The notes below the pieces were generated by a model that was not told the DNA's origin, searched no databases, and saw only the letters and a list, made by a program, of their open reading frames with translations. Shown here in pieces: positions 28,789-37,560 of a DNA stretch of 64,000 nucleotides. The stretch's first letter is position 1. Each line of letters opens with the position of its first letter. The position numbers and the translations under genes are program-made. This DNA is from Novosphingobium sp. SG751A (GTDB taxonomy: Bacteria; Pseudomonadota; Alphaproteobacteria; Sphingomonadales; Sphingomonadaceae): positions 248,001-312,000 of the forward strand of contig NZ_JABGCB010000005.1 of the NCBI RefSeq assembly GCF_013149295.1. Reading direction: 5' to 3'.

Positions 28789-31539
28789 ATGCGTCATCAT
28801 CGGCTTTTTGGCACTGTGCTTTGCGCCGCCATGATGCTGCCCCATGGGGCATGGGCCGCCCCTCATCCTGCGGCGCGCCCGGTTGCCCGCCATCCCGCAC
28901 CCGCCGCGTCCGCGCCCGTGGTGGCTGCGCCTGTTGCGGCCCCCGCCGCCCCGGCCCAGCCTTTGCCGCCCCCGCCTCCCGCGCCACGCGGGCGGCTGGA
29001 GGGCGCGGTCACGCCCGCCTTTTACCGCCTCGACCTCTCCGTCGATCCGGCCAAGGAGCGCTTTTCCGGCCATGTCGAGATTGACGCGCTGCTGCATGGC
29101 GCGTCGCATTATGTCTATCTGCATGGGCGGGATCTCAACGTCACGCGGGCCAGCGCGAACGTCAACGGGCGCAAATTTTCTGGCCATTGGAAGCAGGTGG
29201 ACGATACCGGTGTTGCCCTGCTGACGTTTGACGAGGAATTGCCTGCAGGCCAAGCCACCTTCGCCTTTGACTATGACGCAGCCTTTCAGGACGGGCCGCA
29301 GGGCATGTTCCGCGTCAAAGTGGGCGATCAATGGTACAGCTGGACCCAGTTTGAATCGATCGACGCGCGGGCGGCTTTCCCCTCGTTTGACCAGCCCGGC
29401 TATAAGCAGCCCTTCACCGTGACGCTGCGCACGCCCAAGGGCATGACGGCGGTGTCCAATGCGCCGGAGGTGGAAACCGCCGACGAAGGCGCCCAGACCA
29501 TCCACCGCTTTGCCCAGAGCGCGCCTTTGCCCTCCTATCTGGTGGCGATGATGGTGGGGCCTTTTGCCGTGGCCAAGGGCGAGGTGCCGCCCACGCCCCA
29601 GCGCGACAAGCCTTTGCCCCTGCGCATCATTTCGACCCAGCAGAACAAGGACAAGCTGAGCTTCGCGCTGGAGAATTCCAAGAGCATCGTCACCCATCTG
29701 GAAAGCTATTTCGGCACCGCTTTTCCCTATCCCAAGCTGGACCAGATTACCGCACCCGTCATGCCCGGCGCGATGGAGAATGCCGGGGCCGATCTCTATC
29801 AGGACAATCTGCTGATTCTGGACGATGCGGCCACTACGGCGCAAAAGCGCGCCTTCGGAATGGTGGTTGCGCATGAATTGGCGCATCAATGGTTCGGCGA
29901 TCTGGTTACGCCTGCGTGGTGGGATGACATTTGGCTCAACGAGAGCTTTGCCAACTGGATGGGCTATCGCATCGGCAACGAGTGGCGGGCGGACCTGAAC
30001 ATTGGCGCGGGCGCGCTGGAGGAAGGCTTTGCCGCGATGGGCACCGACGCCTTGCTGGCGGGGCGTCCCATCCATCAGAAGATCGACACCAATGCCCAGA
30101 TCGACGCGGCCTTTGATTCGATCACCTATGGCAAGGGCGGCCATGTGGTGGCGATGATCGCGGCCTTTATGGGCGATGATAAATTCAAGGCGGGCGTGCG
30201 CGACTATATGGCCGCGCATCGCTATGGCAATGCCACCAGCGCCGACTTCTTCGCCTCGCTGGCCAAGGCCTCGGGCGATCCGCGCATCCTGCCCGCGATG
30301 CAGAGCTTTACCGATCAGCAGGGCATCCCCCTGCTGACCTTCAGCGGGGGCAAGGGTGAATATTACGCAGTGCAGAGCCGCTATGCCCGGCTGGGCACGC
30401 AGGCCCCGCCCCAGAAATGGTCGATCCCCTTTTGCGTGCGGGTGGAAAAGATCCGCCAGTGCCAGTTGCTGGACGGCGAGGCGGCAATCATCAGCATCAT
30501 CGTCAATGGCGCGATGATCCCCAATGCGGGCGGCACGGGCTATTACCGTTTCGACATGCCCCAGGCCGACTGGGAACGCCTGCTGGCCATTTCGGCGGGC
30601 CTGCCGGGCGGCGAGGCGCTGGCCGTGGCCGACAGCCTGTGGGCCAGTTTTCAGGCCGGGCGCGCGCGGCCCGTGCTCTTGCTGCAAATGGCGCGGACCA
30701 TGGTGAACAACCCCGATTCCTATGCCAGCGCGGCGGCCACCGGATGGTTGCAGACGCTCGAGCGCGCCGGTTTTTACGATGCGCCCGCGCAGGGGGCCTA
30801 TCGCGCGCTGTTCGCCCGGCTCTATGCCCCGATGCTGGCCAAGGCGGGGTTCAATCCCGCGCTGGGCGCCTATGCGGGCGAGGAGGCCGAGGCCTCGCAG
30901 CGGCGCGTGCAACTGGTGCGCAAGATGGCGGGCGTGGCGCGCGATTCCGCGCTGCTGGCCACGCTGGCGGGCGCGGCTGGCGCATGGTTGGGCGGCAACA
31001 AGGCGGCGCTCGATCCGGCATGGTATGGCGTGGGCCTTGGCGCATGGTTGGAGGCGCAGGGGCCGGGGCTGACTGCTGCCAAGGTGCTGTTTGAACAGGC
31101 GCTGGCTTCGCAGGACCCGCTGTTCCGCCCCGCTGCGCTTTCGGCTCTGGCCGGGGCGGGCAAGGCGGATATTGCGCAATGGCTGCTCGATGACGCCAAG
31201 GACAAGCGCTTGCGCCTGTCCGAGCGGGTGCAATTGGTGATGGGCGTGGCGGTGAACGCCAAGACGCGCGACATGGGCTATGACTGGCTGCGTGCCCATG
31301 CCGATGAATTGCTCTCGGGCAGCTCGGGCATCTTCCTTGCCTCGCGCCTGCCGCAGGTGTTCGGCACCTTCTGTTCGGTGGAAAAATCCGATGCGATCCA
31401 GAAGGATTTCGGCGCCCGGCTGGCGGGCAAGACCGGTGAACTGGAACTGGCCCGCGTCATCGAGCAGGTCCATAGCTGCGGCGTCTTGAAGGACGCGCGC
31501 GCCGCCGAGGTTTCCGCCGCGATGATGCGGGCCAAATAA
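28789..31539 (+). CDS. M1-family metallopeptidase (aminopeptidase N-like), exported
   Basis: The 916-residue protein has a signal peptide (ending AWA near residue 24). An Ala/Pro-rich linker (about 25-65) and the M1 catalytic region follow. The exopeptidase motif GAMEN and the zinc site HELAHQW with the third ligand in NESFANW are complete. A C-terminal ERAP1-like helical domain ends it. It removes N-terminal residues from peptides in the periplasm or outside. The start at 28789 follows GGGGGGAGAG. It converges with the histidine kinase gene with no spacer. The 219-base gap before it holds a small CGCTTTC/GAAAGCG hairpin and a repeated ATGAACGGGGC, but no gene. Confidence 0.92.
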   Translation: MRHHRLFGTVLCAAMMLPHGAWAAPHPAARPVARHPAPAASAPVVAAPVAAPAAPAQPLPPPPPAPRGRLEGAVTPAFYRLDLSVDPAKERFSGHVEIDALLHGASHYVYLHGRDLNVTRASANVNGRKFSGHWKQVDDTGVALLTFDEELPAGQATFAFDYDAAFQDGPQGMFRVKVGDQWYSWTQFESIDARAAFPSFDQPGYKQPFTVTLRTPKGMTAVSNAPEVETADEGAQTIHRFAQSAPLPSYLVAMMVGPFAVAKGEVPPTPQRDKPLPLRIISTQQNKDKLSFALENSKSIVTHLESYFGTAFPYPKLDQITAPVMPGAMENAGADLYQDNLLILDDAATTAQKRAFGMVVAHELAHQWFGDLVTPAWWDDIWLNESFANWMGYRIGNEWRADLNIGAGALEEGFAAMGTDALLAGRPIHQKIDTNAQIDAAFDSITYGKGGHVVAMIAAFMGDDKFKAGVRDYMAAHRYGNATSADFFASLAKASGDPRILPAMQSFTDQQGIPLLTFSGGKGEYYAVQSRYARLGTQAPPQKWSIPFCVRVEKIRQCQLLDGEAAIISIIVNGAMIPNAGGTGYYRFDMPQADWERLLAISAGLPGGEALAVADSLWASFQAGRARPVLLLQMARTMVNNPDSYASAAATGWLQTLERAGFYDAPAQGAYRALFARLYAPMLAKAGFNPALGAYAGEEAEASQRRVQLVRKMAGVARDSALLATLAGAAGAWLGGNKAALDPAWYGVGLGAWLEAQGPGLTAAKVLFEQALASQDPLFRPAALSALAGAGKADIAQWLLDDAKDKRLRLSERVQLVMGVAVNAKTRDMGYDWLRAHADELLSGSSGIFLASRLPQVFGTFCSVEKSDAIQKDFGARLAGKTGELELARVIEQVHSCGVLKDARAAEVSAAMMRAK

Positions 31540-33087
31540 TCAGTTAGGAAGCGGCAGCCAGAGCGTCGCCATCAACCCGGTCACCGCGCCGCGATCGTCG
31601 ATCTGATTATGCAGCGTCAGCCGTCCGCCATGCTGGTCCGCAATCGCGCGGGCCAGCGTCAGGCCCAGCCCCGCGCCGCCAGTGGCGGTGTTGCGCGAAG
31701 GCTCGCCCCGCGTAAACGGCTCGAACATCTTTTCAACGTCGCCGCCGATCCCCGTGCCATGGTCCACCACGCGGATCACTGCCCAGCCATGGCCCTCGGC
31801 CTCTTCGCGCACCATCGTCACCTGCGCACTGCCGGCATAGCGCAGCGCATTGCCGATCAGATTGCGCAGGGCCCGGCGCAGCCACGTTGCGCGCGCCGGC
31901 ATGACCAGACGCGGCGCATGGTCAAATTCGACATCATCGCCCATATCCTCATATTCCTCGACAATCGAGGCGACGAGGGCGGCCAGTTCGGTTGATTCGA
32001 CCGGATCGCTGGGGCGGCCCACGCGGGCCAGCGAGAGAATATCATCGAGCGAGCGGGTGATGTCCTCGATGGTCTTGGCCATCTTGTCGCGCTCGGCATC
32101 GTCCTCGACGCTCTCGATCCGCACGCGCAGCGCGGCCAGCGGCGTTTTCAGATCATGCCCGATGGCACCCAGCATCACGTCCTTTTCATTGATCAGCGAG
32201 GTGATGCGCTGCTCCATCGCATTATGCGCCTCGATCAGATGGCGCACGTCGGCTGGGCCTTGGGGCTCCAATTGGCCGGTCGATTCGCGGGTCCGGGCGA
32301 ATTGATCGACCCGGCTGGTCAGCGCCGCCAGAGGCCGCGCGATCCGCCGCAGGATCAGCGCAATCGCGCCCACCAGCACGGCATAGATAAACAGCGTCTG
32401 GGCAATCAGCGTGGCCAGCAGCCATGGATCGCGCGCCGGAACGGAGGAGCGCACCACCATCCAGTCGCCGCCATTTTCGGCCTGAGCCGCCGCCACCAGC
32501 ACATGCCGGGGTTTGGGCGGGGCATGGTCGCCCATCATCGCATAGCGGCGGTCGACGCGCTTTTTCCAGAAAGGGTCATCGGCAATATCGCGCTCGACCA
32601 CCATCAGATGTTGGGGTTTCAGATCCTGCGAGCCGAGCAGTTCATTGAGACGCTGGGTGATTTCGGGCTTGGCTTCGTCGCCCGCATTAGGACGGAAATC
32701 GGCCATGCGCACCGGGCGGGGGCCGCGCGGCATATCGTCGGGTCCGCGCCCAACCATCAGGGGCGGGCCGTCATGGCGGTGCGGCTCTCGCGCCCGTTCT
32801 TCGCGCAGGCGCTCGGCGCGCATCATCTCGGCAGGCGGCGGCGGGGGAGGCGGGCCTCCTTCGGGGGTGTCGGCCTCGTCGCGGTGGCGCAGCGCAATGG
32901 CCGTGCGCATCGCCAGTTCCTGCGTCACCTGCTGTTCGCGATATTCGGCCTGCGCCTTATACAGCAGGATCGCGCTGATCGTCTGGGCCAGCAACAACGC
33001 GCCCGCCAGCGCCAGCATGACCTGTCCGGTCAGGCTGCCCGGTAAAAGTCGGGGCGGCAAAAACCGGCTGGGGGCCCAACGCTTCAT
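31540..33087 (-). CDS. Sensor histidine kinase with a Pro/Met/His-rich periplasmic domain
   Basis: The 515-residue kinase has a first membrane helix at about residues 22-44, a periplasmic loop of some 160 residues, a second helix near 225-245 (FIYAVLVGAIALIL) and a HAMP linker. The HisKA segment GHDLKTPLAALRVR carries the phospho-accepting histidine, and the ATPase has NLIGNALRYAG, DHGTGIGG and GGAGLGLTLARAIA. The periplasmic loop is rich in Pro, Met and His, with a seven-proline run and APPKPRHVL, which suggests metal or membrane-stress sensing. The ATG at 33087 overlaps the response-regulator stop (ATGA). It forms one operon with the EF-hand gene and the response regulator. Confidence 0.92.
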   Translation of the reverse strand: MKRWAPSRFLPPRLLPGSLTGQVMLALAGALLLAQTISAILLYKAQAEYREQQVTQELAMRTAIALRHRDEADTPEGGPPPPPPPAEMMRAERLREERAREPHRHDGPPLMVGRGPDDMPRGPRPVRMADFRPNAGDEAKPEITQRLNELLGSQDLKPQHLMVVERDIADDPFWKKRVDRRYAMMGDHAPPKPRHVLVAAAQAENGGDWMVVRSSVPARDPWLLATLIAQTLFIYAVLVGAIALILRRIARPLAALTSRVDQFARTRESTGQLEPQGPADVRHLIEAHNAMEQRITSLINEKDVMLGAIGHDLKTPLAALRVRIESVEDDAERDKMAKTIEDITRSLDDILSLARVGRPSDPVESTELAALVASIVEEYEDMGDDVEFDHAPRLVMPARATWLRRALRNLIGNALRYAGSAQVTMVREEAEGHGWAVIRVVDHGTGIGGDVEKMFEPFTRGEPSRNTATGGAGLGLTLARAIADQHGGRLTLHNQIDDRGAVTGLMATLWLPLPN

Positions 33088-33830
33088 GCCTCCACCGTGG
33101 GCACCCGGCGCACATCGGCGGCCAGCATATAGCCGCCGCCCCAAACCGTCTGAATCAATTGCGGATTGCGGCTGTCCACCTCGATCTTGCGGCGCAGACG
33201 GCTGACCTGATTATCGACCGCGCGGTCGAACAGATGCGCCTCGCGCCCCTGCACCATGTCGAGCAGGCGGTCGCGGTCCAGCACTTGCCTTGGGTGTTCG
33301 AGGAAGGCCATCAGCAGGCGAAATTCCACCGAGGAAATCGCCACAATCGCGCCATCGGCGGCAATCAGCCGCCGCTTGAGCGGATCGAGCCGCCAGCCAT
33401 CGAATTGAAAATCCTCATTGGCCTGCGTTTCGGCCAGCACGCCGCGATGCGTCCGGCGCATCACGCTGCGGATGCGGGCGACCAGTTCGCGCGGTTCGAA
33501 AGGTTTGACGACATAATCGTCGGCGCCGATCTCAAGACCCACGATCCGGTCGGTCGCTTCGCCCCGCGCGGTCAGGAAGATCGTCGGGATCGAGCGCGCT
33601 TCGGTCAGATGGCGGCACAGCGACAGCCCATCCTCGCCCGGCATCATGATGTCGAGCAACACCAGATCGGGCACATCAAGAGCGATGATGTTGCGCGCTT
33701 CAGCCGCGCTGGCCGCCTGCCGGACGGCAAACCCCTGACGCTCCAGATAGGAGGCCAGAGGTTCGCGCAGATCCGGCTCGTCATCGACCAGCAGGAGGCG
33801 CAGCGGAGTAATGTCGCTGTCGCTGTTCAC
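33084..33830 (-). CDS. OmpR-family response regulator
   Basis: The 248-residue protein has an N-terminal receiver (acidic pair in LLLVDDEPDLREP, phospho-acceptor in LVLLDIMMPGEDG, lysine in DDYVVKPFEPREL). The C-terminal OmpR/PhoB winged helix contains FRLLMAFLEHP and RAVDNQVSRLRRKIE. It is the partner of the kinase just downstream, whose start overlaps its stop. The start is the GTG at 33830, with AAGGTAGGG before it. The upstream EF-hand gene ends 38 bases away in the same direction, so the regulator likely controls its own operon. Confidence 0.92.
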   Translation of the reverse strand: MNSDSDITPLRLLLVDDEPDLREPLASYLERQGFAVRQAASAAEARNIIALDVPDLVLLDIMMPGEDGLSLCRHLTEARSIPTIFLTARGEATDRIVGLEIGADDYVVKPFEPRELVARIRSVMRRTHRGVLAETQANEDFQFDGWRLDPLKRRLIAADGAIVAISSVEFRLLMAFLEHPRQVLDRDRLLDMVQGREAHLFDRAVDNQVSRLRRKIEVDSRNPQLIQTVWGGGYMLAADVRRVPTVEA

Positions 33831-33868
33831 TTCACCCTACCTTACAGTCCCGCACAAGGTGGGATACC

Positions 33869-34621
33869 TTACTGCCCCGCAGGAGGCGGGGGCGGCGGCA
33901 TATCATGACCGCCATGCTGACCGGGCCCGCCGGGGCCCATCCGGCCCGGACCACGCTTGCCGTCGCGTTCGCCCATATGGGCCTTCATCGCGGCGCGGCG
34001 TTCCTCGGGCGTGACTTTGCCATCGTGATTGGTGTCCGCGCTGTCAAACATCTTGAGCGCGGCGCCGACAAAGGCGTCCTTGGTCACGGTGCCGGTGTGA
34101 TTGGGATCGGCCTGACGCATCAGGCCCATCATCATGCCGCCGCCCATACGGTGCGGACCCATGCGATGATGGCCGCGCGGGCCCTTATCACCGGGGCCGC
34201 CGGGCCCCATTTTGCCATCCGGCCCGCCCGGAGGCGGCATATCCTTGTCGCCCATGGGGCCCATGCCTTGCTTCATCCGCTCGCGCATCTTGTCATGGGC
34301 GGCTTCAAATTCCTGACGGCTCAACTGGCCATCATGGTTGGTGTCCATGGCATCGAAATGTTTGGCCTCGCGCGCCTCGCGGTCGGCCTTGTCCAGCTTG
34401 CCGTCGTGGTTGATGTCCATCATGTCGAACATCTTTTCGGCGTGGGCCTTGGCTTCTGCGCGGGTCATCTCCTTCATGGGGGGCATATCGCGGGGTGGCA
34501 TGTCGCGGCCCATGGCGTGAGGGCCGGCAGGCGGCGCCGGGGGCGTGGCGGGGGCCTGCGCATGGGCCACCGAAACCGCCATGAGGGCGATGGCGGAAAG
34601 CCCGATAGAAAATTTCCTCAT
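33869..34621 (-). CDS. Secreted EF-hand calcium-binding protein, Met/His/Gly/Pro-rich
   Basis: The 250-residue product has a signal peptide (ending VAHA near residue 21). It holds four EF-hand-like loops: DINHDGKLDKAD, DTNHDGQLSRQE, DPNHTGTVTKDA and DTNHDGKVTPEE. Loop 1 ends in Asp and loop 3 is degenerate, so only loops 2 and 4 look fully canonical. Between and after the pairs are segments rich in Met, Gly, His and Pro, ending in a poly-proline PPPPPPAGQ. It should bind calcium in the periplasm, and the Met/His-rich parts could bind copper or another metal. It precedes a response regulator and a kinase whose sensor loop has similar composition, so it may be their accessory protein or target. 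Confidence 0.85.
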   Translation of the reverse strand: MRKFSIGLSAIALMAVSVAHAQAPATPPAPPAGPHAMGRDMPPRDMPPMKEMTRAEAKAHAEKMFDMMDINHDGKLDKADREAREAKHFDAMDTNHDGQLSRQEFEAAHDKMRERMKQGMGPMGDKDMPPPGGPDGKMGPGGPGDKGPRGHHRMGPHRMGGGMMMGLMRQADPNHTGTVTKDAFVGAALKMFDSADTNHDGKVTPEERRAAMKAHMGERDGKRGPGRMGPGGPGQHGGHDMPPPPPPAGQ

Positions 34622-34670
34622 CCTAGCGATCCTTACAGTGAACTCTTCTTGGGGGGCAAAAGAGAGTTGA

Positions 34671-34739
34671 ATGAAAGCTGCAACCGTTACCCGTGCCTTG
34701 AAGGGGGAGGGGAGAGGCCGGGGCGGCTGCAGCTTTCAT
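34671..34739. repeat. 12-bp inverted repeat upstream of the EF-hand gene
   Basis: ATGAAAGCTGCA (34671-34682) and TGCAGCTTTCAT (34728-34739) are perfect complements 45 bases apart. Further on, TGTCGCGCCATT occurs at 34759-34770 and again at 34801-34812. The gap 34622-34846 contains no gene that I can support; these repeats may be regulatory or remnants of a mobile sequence. Confidence 0.5.
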
Positions 34740-34846
34740 GGCTGTTCTATGCCCCGACTGTCGCGCCATTATGCCGGAACCGCCGATTTTTGTCGCCAAT
34801 TGTCGCGCCATTCTTGCCGATTACGTATTATCCGTCGTCTTGTCCG

Positions 34847-35239
34847 TCAACGCGCGCGGCCCTGCGTGTTCCATCCGGCCGTGATGAACAGCACCCGCGC
34901 CGAGGCGGCCACATTGGCCGTGTGCCACACCCCGCGCGGGTTGATCGCACATTCCCCGGCGTTCAGCGCTACCTCCTGCCGCACCCCTTGCGCATCTTCC
35001 TGAATCAGCGTGATTTCACCATCAAGGCACACCACCACCTCCTCGCCCTCGGGATGCATTTCCCATGAATCCCAGTCCTGCGTGAAGCTGTACATGCTGA
35101 CCAGCCGCCCTTCGGCGCCATCGGCGGCATGGCGCGCGATATAGGGGCCGTACCAGTCCATGCCGGAAAATTCCGGTTCCGCGCAGGCCGTTCCGCCAAG
35201 GCCGAGGTGGACCGGATGGGTGGCCAGATTATGCTTCAT
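34847..35239 (-). CDS. Cupin-domain protein
   Basis: The 130-residue protein has cupin motif 1 (DSWEMHPEGEEVVVCLDGE) and motif 2 (NPRGVWHTANV), with the His/Glu/His metal-ligand pattern partly present. Small single-domain cupins bind a metal or small ligand and vary in function. The ATG at 35239 overlaps the VOC gene stop by 11 bases, so the two are co-translated. The pairing suggests a small-molecule or stress role, but there is no specific evidence. Confidence 0.8.
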   Translation of the reverse strand: MKHNLATHPVHLGLGGTACAEPEFSGMDWYGPYIARHAADGAEGRLVSMYSFTQDWDSWEMHPEGEEVVVCLDGEITLIQEDAQGVRQEVALNAGECAINPRGVWHTANVAASARVLFITAGWNTQGRAR

Positions 35240-35624
35240 GGCCCTCTCCAAATCCGGGAGCGAAGACGAAGGCGTTGAGCTTGTTGCCATCCCGGTCGCG
35301 GAAATAGGCGGCATAGAAGCCGGGGAAACGCTCGCCCGGCGCGCCCTCGCACGATCCGCCCAGTTCCAGCGCCAGCGCGTGGATACGGTTGACCTGATCG
35401 CGGTCCTTGGCCTCCAGCGCGACCATCACGCCATTGCCCACGCTGGCGGGCTGACCGTCAAAGGGCAAGGTGATGCCGATCCCCGCCGGGCCGCCCGGCA
35501 CGCCCCATGAGATATAGCGCTCATCGCCTCCCATGCGCCCCGCGCCCAGTTCCGCCGCGATGGCGTCATAAAACTCCGCCGCGCGGGCCAAATCCTGCGT
35601 GCCCAGTGTGACATAGCCGATCAT
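35229..35624 (-). CDS. VOC-family (glyoxalase/dioxygenase-like) protein
   Basis: The 131-residue protein has paired beta-alpha-beta-beta-beta modules of the vicinal oxygen chelate fold: MIGYVTLGTQDLARAAEFYDAI at the start and FYAAYFRDRDGNKLNAFVFAP near the end. Short members include lactoylglutathione lyase-like and antibiotic-binding proteins. The start is the ATG at 35624 (MIGYVTL); longer forms read through the promoter. It is co-transcribed with the cupin gene. The substrate is unknown. Confidence 0.82.
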   Translation of the reverse strand: MIGYVTLGTQDLARAAEFYDAIAAELGAGRMGGDERYISWGVPGGPAGIGITLPFDGQPASVGNGVMVALEAKDRDQVNRIHALALELGGSCEGAPGERFPGFYAAYFRDRDGNKLNAFVFAPGFGEGHEA

Positions 35625-35693
35625 CTCTGTTCTCCCGATGGTGCCGAGTCGTTTGGCGGGAACAATATGGGAACACGGATGCTCCTGCAAGCA

Positions 35694-37496
35694 TCACCCC
35701 AGCGGGGCGCATTGCTCCTTCAGCCAAGCCAGTGCCTCGCCCGACAATTGCGGGGCGATGATGCTTTCCACCCGCGCATGATAGGCGTTCCACCATGCCA
35801 CCTCGTCGCGGGTCAGCAGGCGGTCATCGACCAGCGCGCGCTCGATCGGCACATGGGTCAGCGTTTCAAAGCCGAAATAGGCCCCTTCGGCCCCGTCCAT
35901 CGCGCGATCCTCGACCAGCACGAGATTTTCGATGCGGATGCCATAGGTCCCGGTTTTGTAATAGCCCGGCTCGTTCGAGAGGAACATGCCCGCCAGCAAT
36001 TCCTGCCCCGTGCCCGCCTGTCCGCCGCTGGATTTGGCGATGCGCTGCGGCCCTTCGTGGACCGAGAGGAAGCTGCCCACGCCATGCCCGGTGCCATGGG
36101 CATAATCCAGCCCCGCCGCCCAGAGATATTGCCGCGCCAGCGTGTCGAGCTGCGATCCGTTGGTGCCGGATGGGAAAACGGCGCGGGCAATCGCGATATG
36201 GCCTTTCAAAACGCGGGTGAAACGGTCGCGCACCTCGTCCGGGGCCGCGCCGGGGCCGATCCAGACGGTGCGGGTGATGTCGGTGGTGCCGTCGGGATAT
36301 TGGCCGCCCGAATCGACCAGATAAACGCTGGAGGGATCAATCGTCCGGTTGGTTTCCTCGCTGACGCGATAGTGGACGATGGCGCCGTTTGGCCCCGCGC
36401 CGCTGATCGTGTCAAACGACAGGTCGCGCAGGTCGCCGCATTCCCGGCGGAACTGGTGCAGCGCCTCGGCGGCGCTCATTTCCGTCACGCTGCCCTTTGG
36501 GCCTTCGACCGAGAGCCAGTGGAGGAAGCGCGTGACGGCGGCGCCATCGCGGGCCTGCGCGGCGCGGTGCCCCGCCTGTTCGACCGGGTTCTTGATCGCC
36601 TTGGGCAGGACGCAAGGGTCGCGCTCCTCGATGATCTGCGCGTCGGAAAGCGCCTCAAAGATCGCCGCCACGCTGCGTTCGGGATCGACCACCACCTTCT
36701 TGTCGGCCAAAGCGCCAAGGGCAGGCACGAAAGCCTCGCGCGGCTGAATGCGCACAGCATTGCCCAGATGGGCGCGCAACTCCGGCGTCACCTTTTCGGG
36801 CGCGATGAACAGGTCCGCCGTGCCATCGGCATGTGCCACCACAAAGGAGAGCGCCACCGGCGTGCGCGACACGTCCGTGCCCCGCATATTCAGCAGCCAA
36901 GCCACCGAATCGAGCGCGGCAATCACCGCCGCGTCGGCCCCGCGAGCGGTCAGCCATTCGGCCACGGCGGCGCGTTTCGCCTCCGACCCCACGCCCGCCA
37001 GCGCGGTGGAATGGGGCGCGGCGGGGGCAAGGCTGCGCTCGGGCTGATCGGCCCACACAGCATCGACCGGATTGCGATCCACCGCCACCAGCGTCGCGCC
37101 GCGCGGCTCCAGCGCCTTTTCCACAGAGCGCGCCCACGGGCGGCCATGCAGCCATGCGTCATAGCCGATCCGCGCGCCCAGCGGCGCATGCGCGCCCAGC
37201 CATGCGGCGGGGCTGGTGGCCGGGACATTCTGATACTCATACAGTGCGCCATCCACCTGATCGCGCACCTGAAGCGTATAGCGCCCATCGACAAAGATCG
37301 CAGCCCGATCGGCCAGCACCACCGCCGTCCCCGCCGACCCGCCAAAGCCCGTCAGCCATTCGAGGCGTTGGGCATAGGCGCCGACATATTCGCTCATATG
37401 CTCGTCGGAGATCGGGATGACGAAACCATCCAGCCCTTGCGCGTTCAGTTCGGCGCGCAGGGCAGAAAGGCGGGCGGAATGGGAATTGTTCGGCAT
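35694..37496 (-). CDS. M24-family aminopeptidase P (Xaa-Pro aminopeptidase)
   Basis: The 600-residue protein has two creatinase-like N-terminal domains and a C-terminal pita-bread catalytic domain. The dinuclear-metal ligands lie in YLVDSGGQYPDGTTDITRT, GTGHGVGSFLSVHEGP, LSNEPGYYK and GIRIENLVLV. It cleaves the bond before proline at the second position of peptides. Length matches the long (about 600-residue) aminopeptidase P subgroup. The start at 37496 (MPNNSHSARLSALR) is preceded by AAAGCGCGTCCCA without a strong ribosome site. The gene is divergent from the S9 peptidase with 64 bases between them; both favour proline-containing or small peptides. Confidence 0.9.
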   Translation of the reverse strand: MPNNSHSARLSALRAELNAQGLDGFVIPISDEHMSEYVGAYAQRLEWLTGFGGSAGTAVVLADRAAIFVDGRYTLQVRDQVDGALYEYQNVPATSPAAWLGAHAPLGARIGYDAWLHGRPWARSVEKALEPRGATLVAVDRNPVDAVWADQPERSLAPAAPHSTALAGVGSEAKRAAVAEWLTARGADAAVIAALDSVAWLLNMRGTDVSRTPVALSFVVAHADGTADLFIAPEKVTPELRAHLGNAVRIQPREAFVPALGALADKKVVVDPERSVAAIFEALSDAQIIEERDPCVLPKAIKNPVEQAGHRAAQARDGAAVTRFLHWLSVEGPKGSVTEMSAAEALHQFRRECGDLRDLSFDTISGAGPNGAIVHYRVSEETNRTIDPSSVYLVDSGGQYPDGTTDITRTVWIGPGAAPDEVRDRFTRVLKGHIAIARAVFPSGTNGSQLDTLARQYLWAAGLDYAHGTGHGVGSFLSVHEGPQRIAKSSGGQAGTGQELLAGMFLSNEPGYYKTGTYGIRIENLVLVEDRAMDGAEGAYFGFETLTHVPIERALVDDRLLTRDEVAWWNAYHARVESIIAPQLSGEALAWLKEQCAPLG

Positions 37497-37560
37497 TGGG
37501 ACGCGCTTTCCTTCAATTCCCGCACCACTGTCGCTTGCGGTGGGGGGCTTGCCAACATAG

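Noticed and set aside
28735..31473. A 912-residue reading frame opposite the M1 peptidase gene, and similar long frames opposite the receptor gene (8043-10442)
   Set aside because: They run antisense to clear genes, have repetitive low-information sequence and no motifs. Long antisense frames are normal in GC-rich DNA.
33838..34639. Repeated GTAAGG motifs upstream of the EF-hand and response-regulator genes, as possible regulator boxes
   Set aside because: They lie at Shine-Dalgarno distance from the start codons and are better explained as ribosome binding sites.
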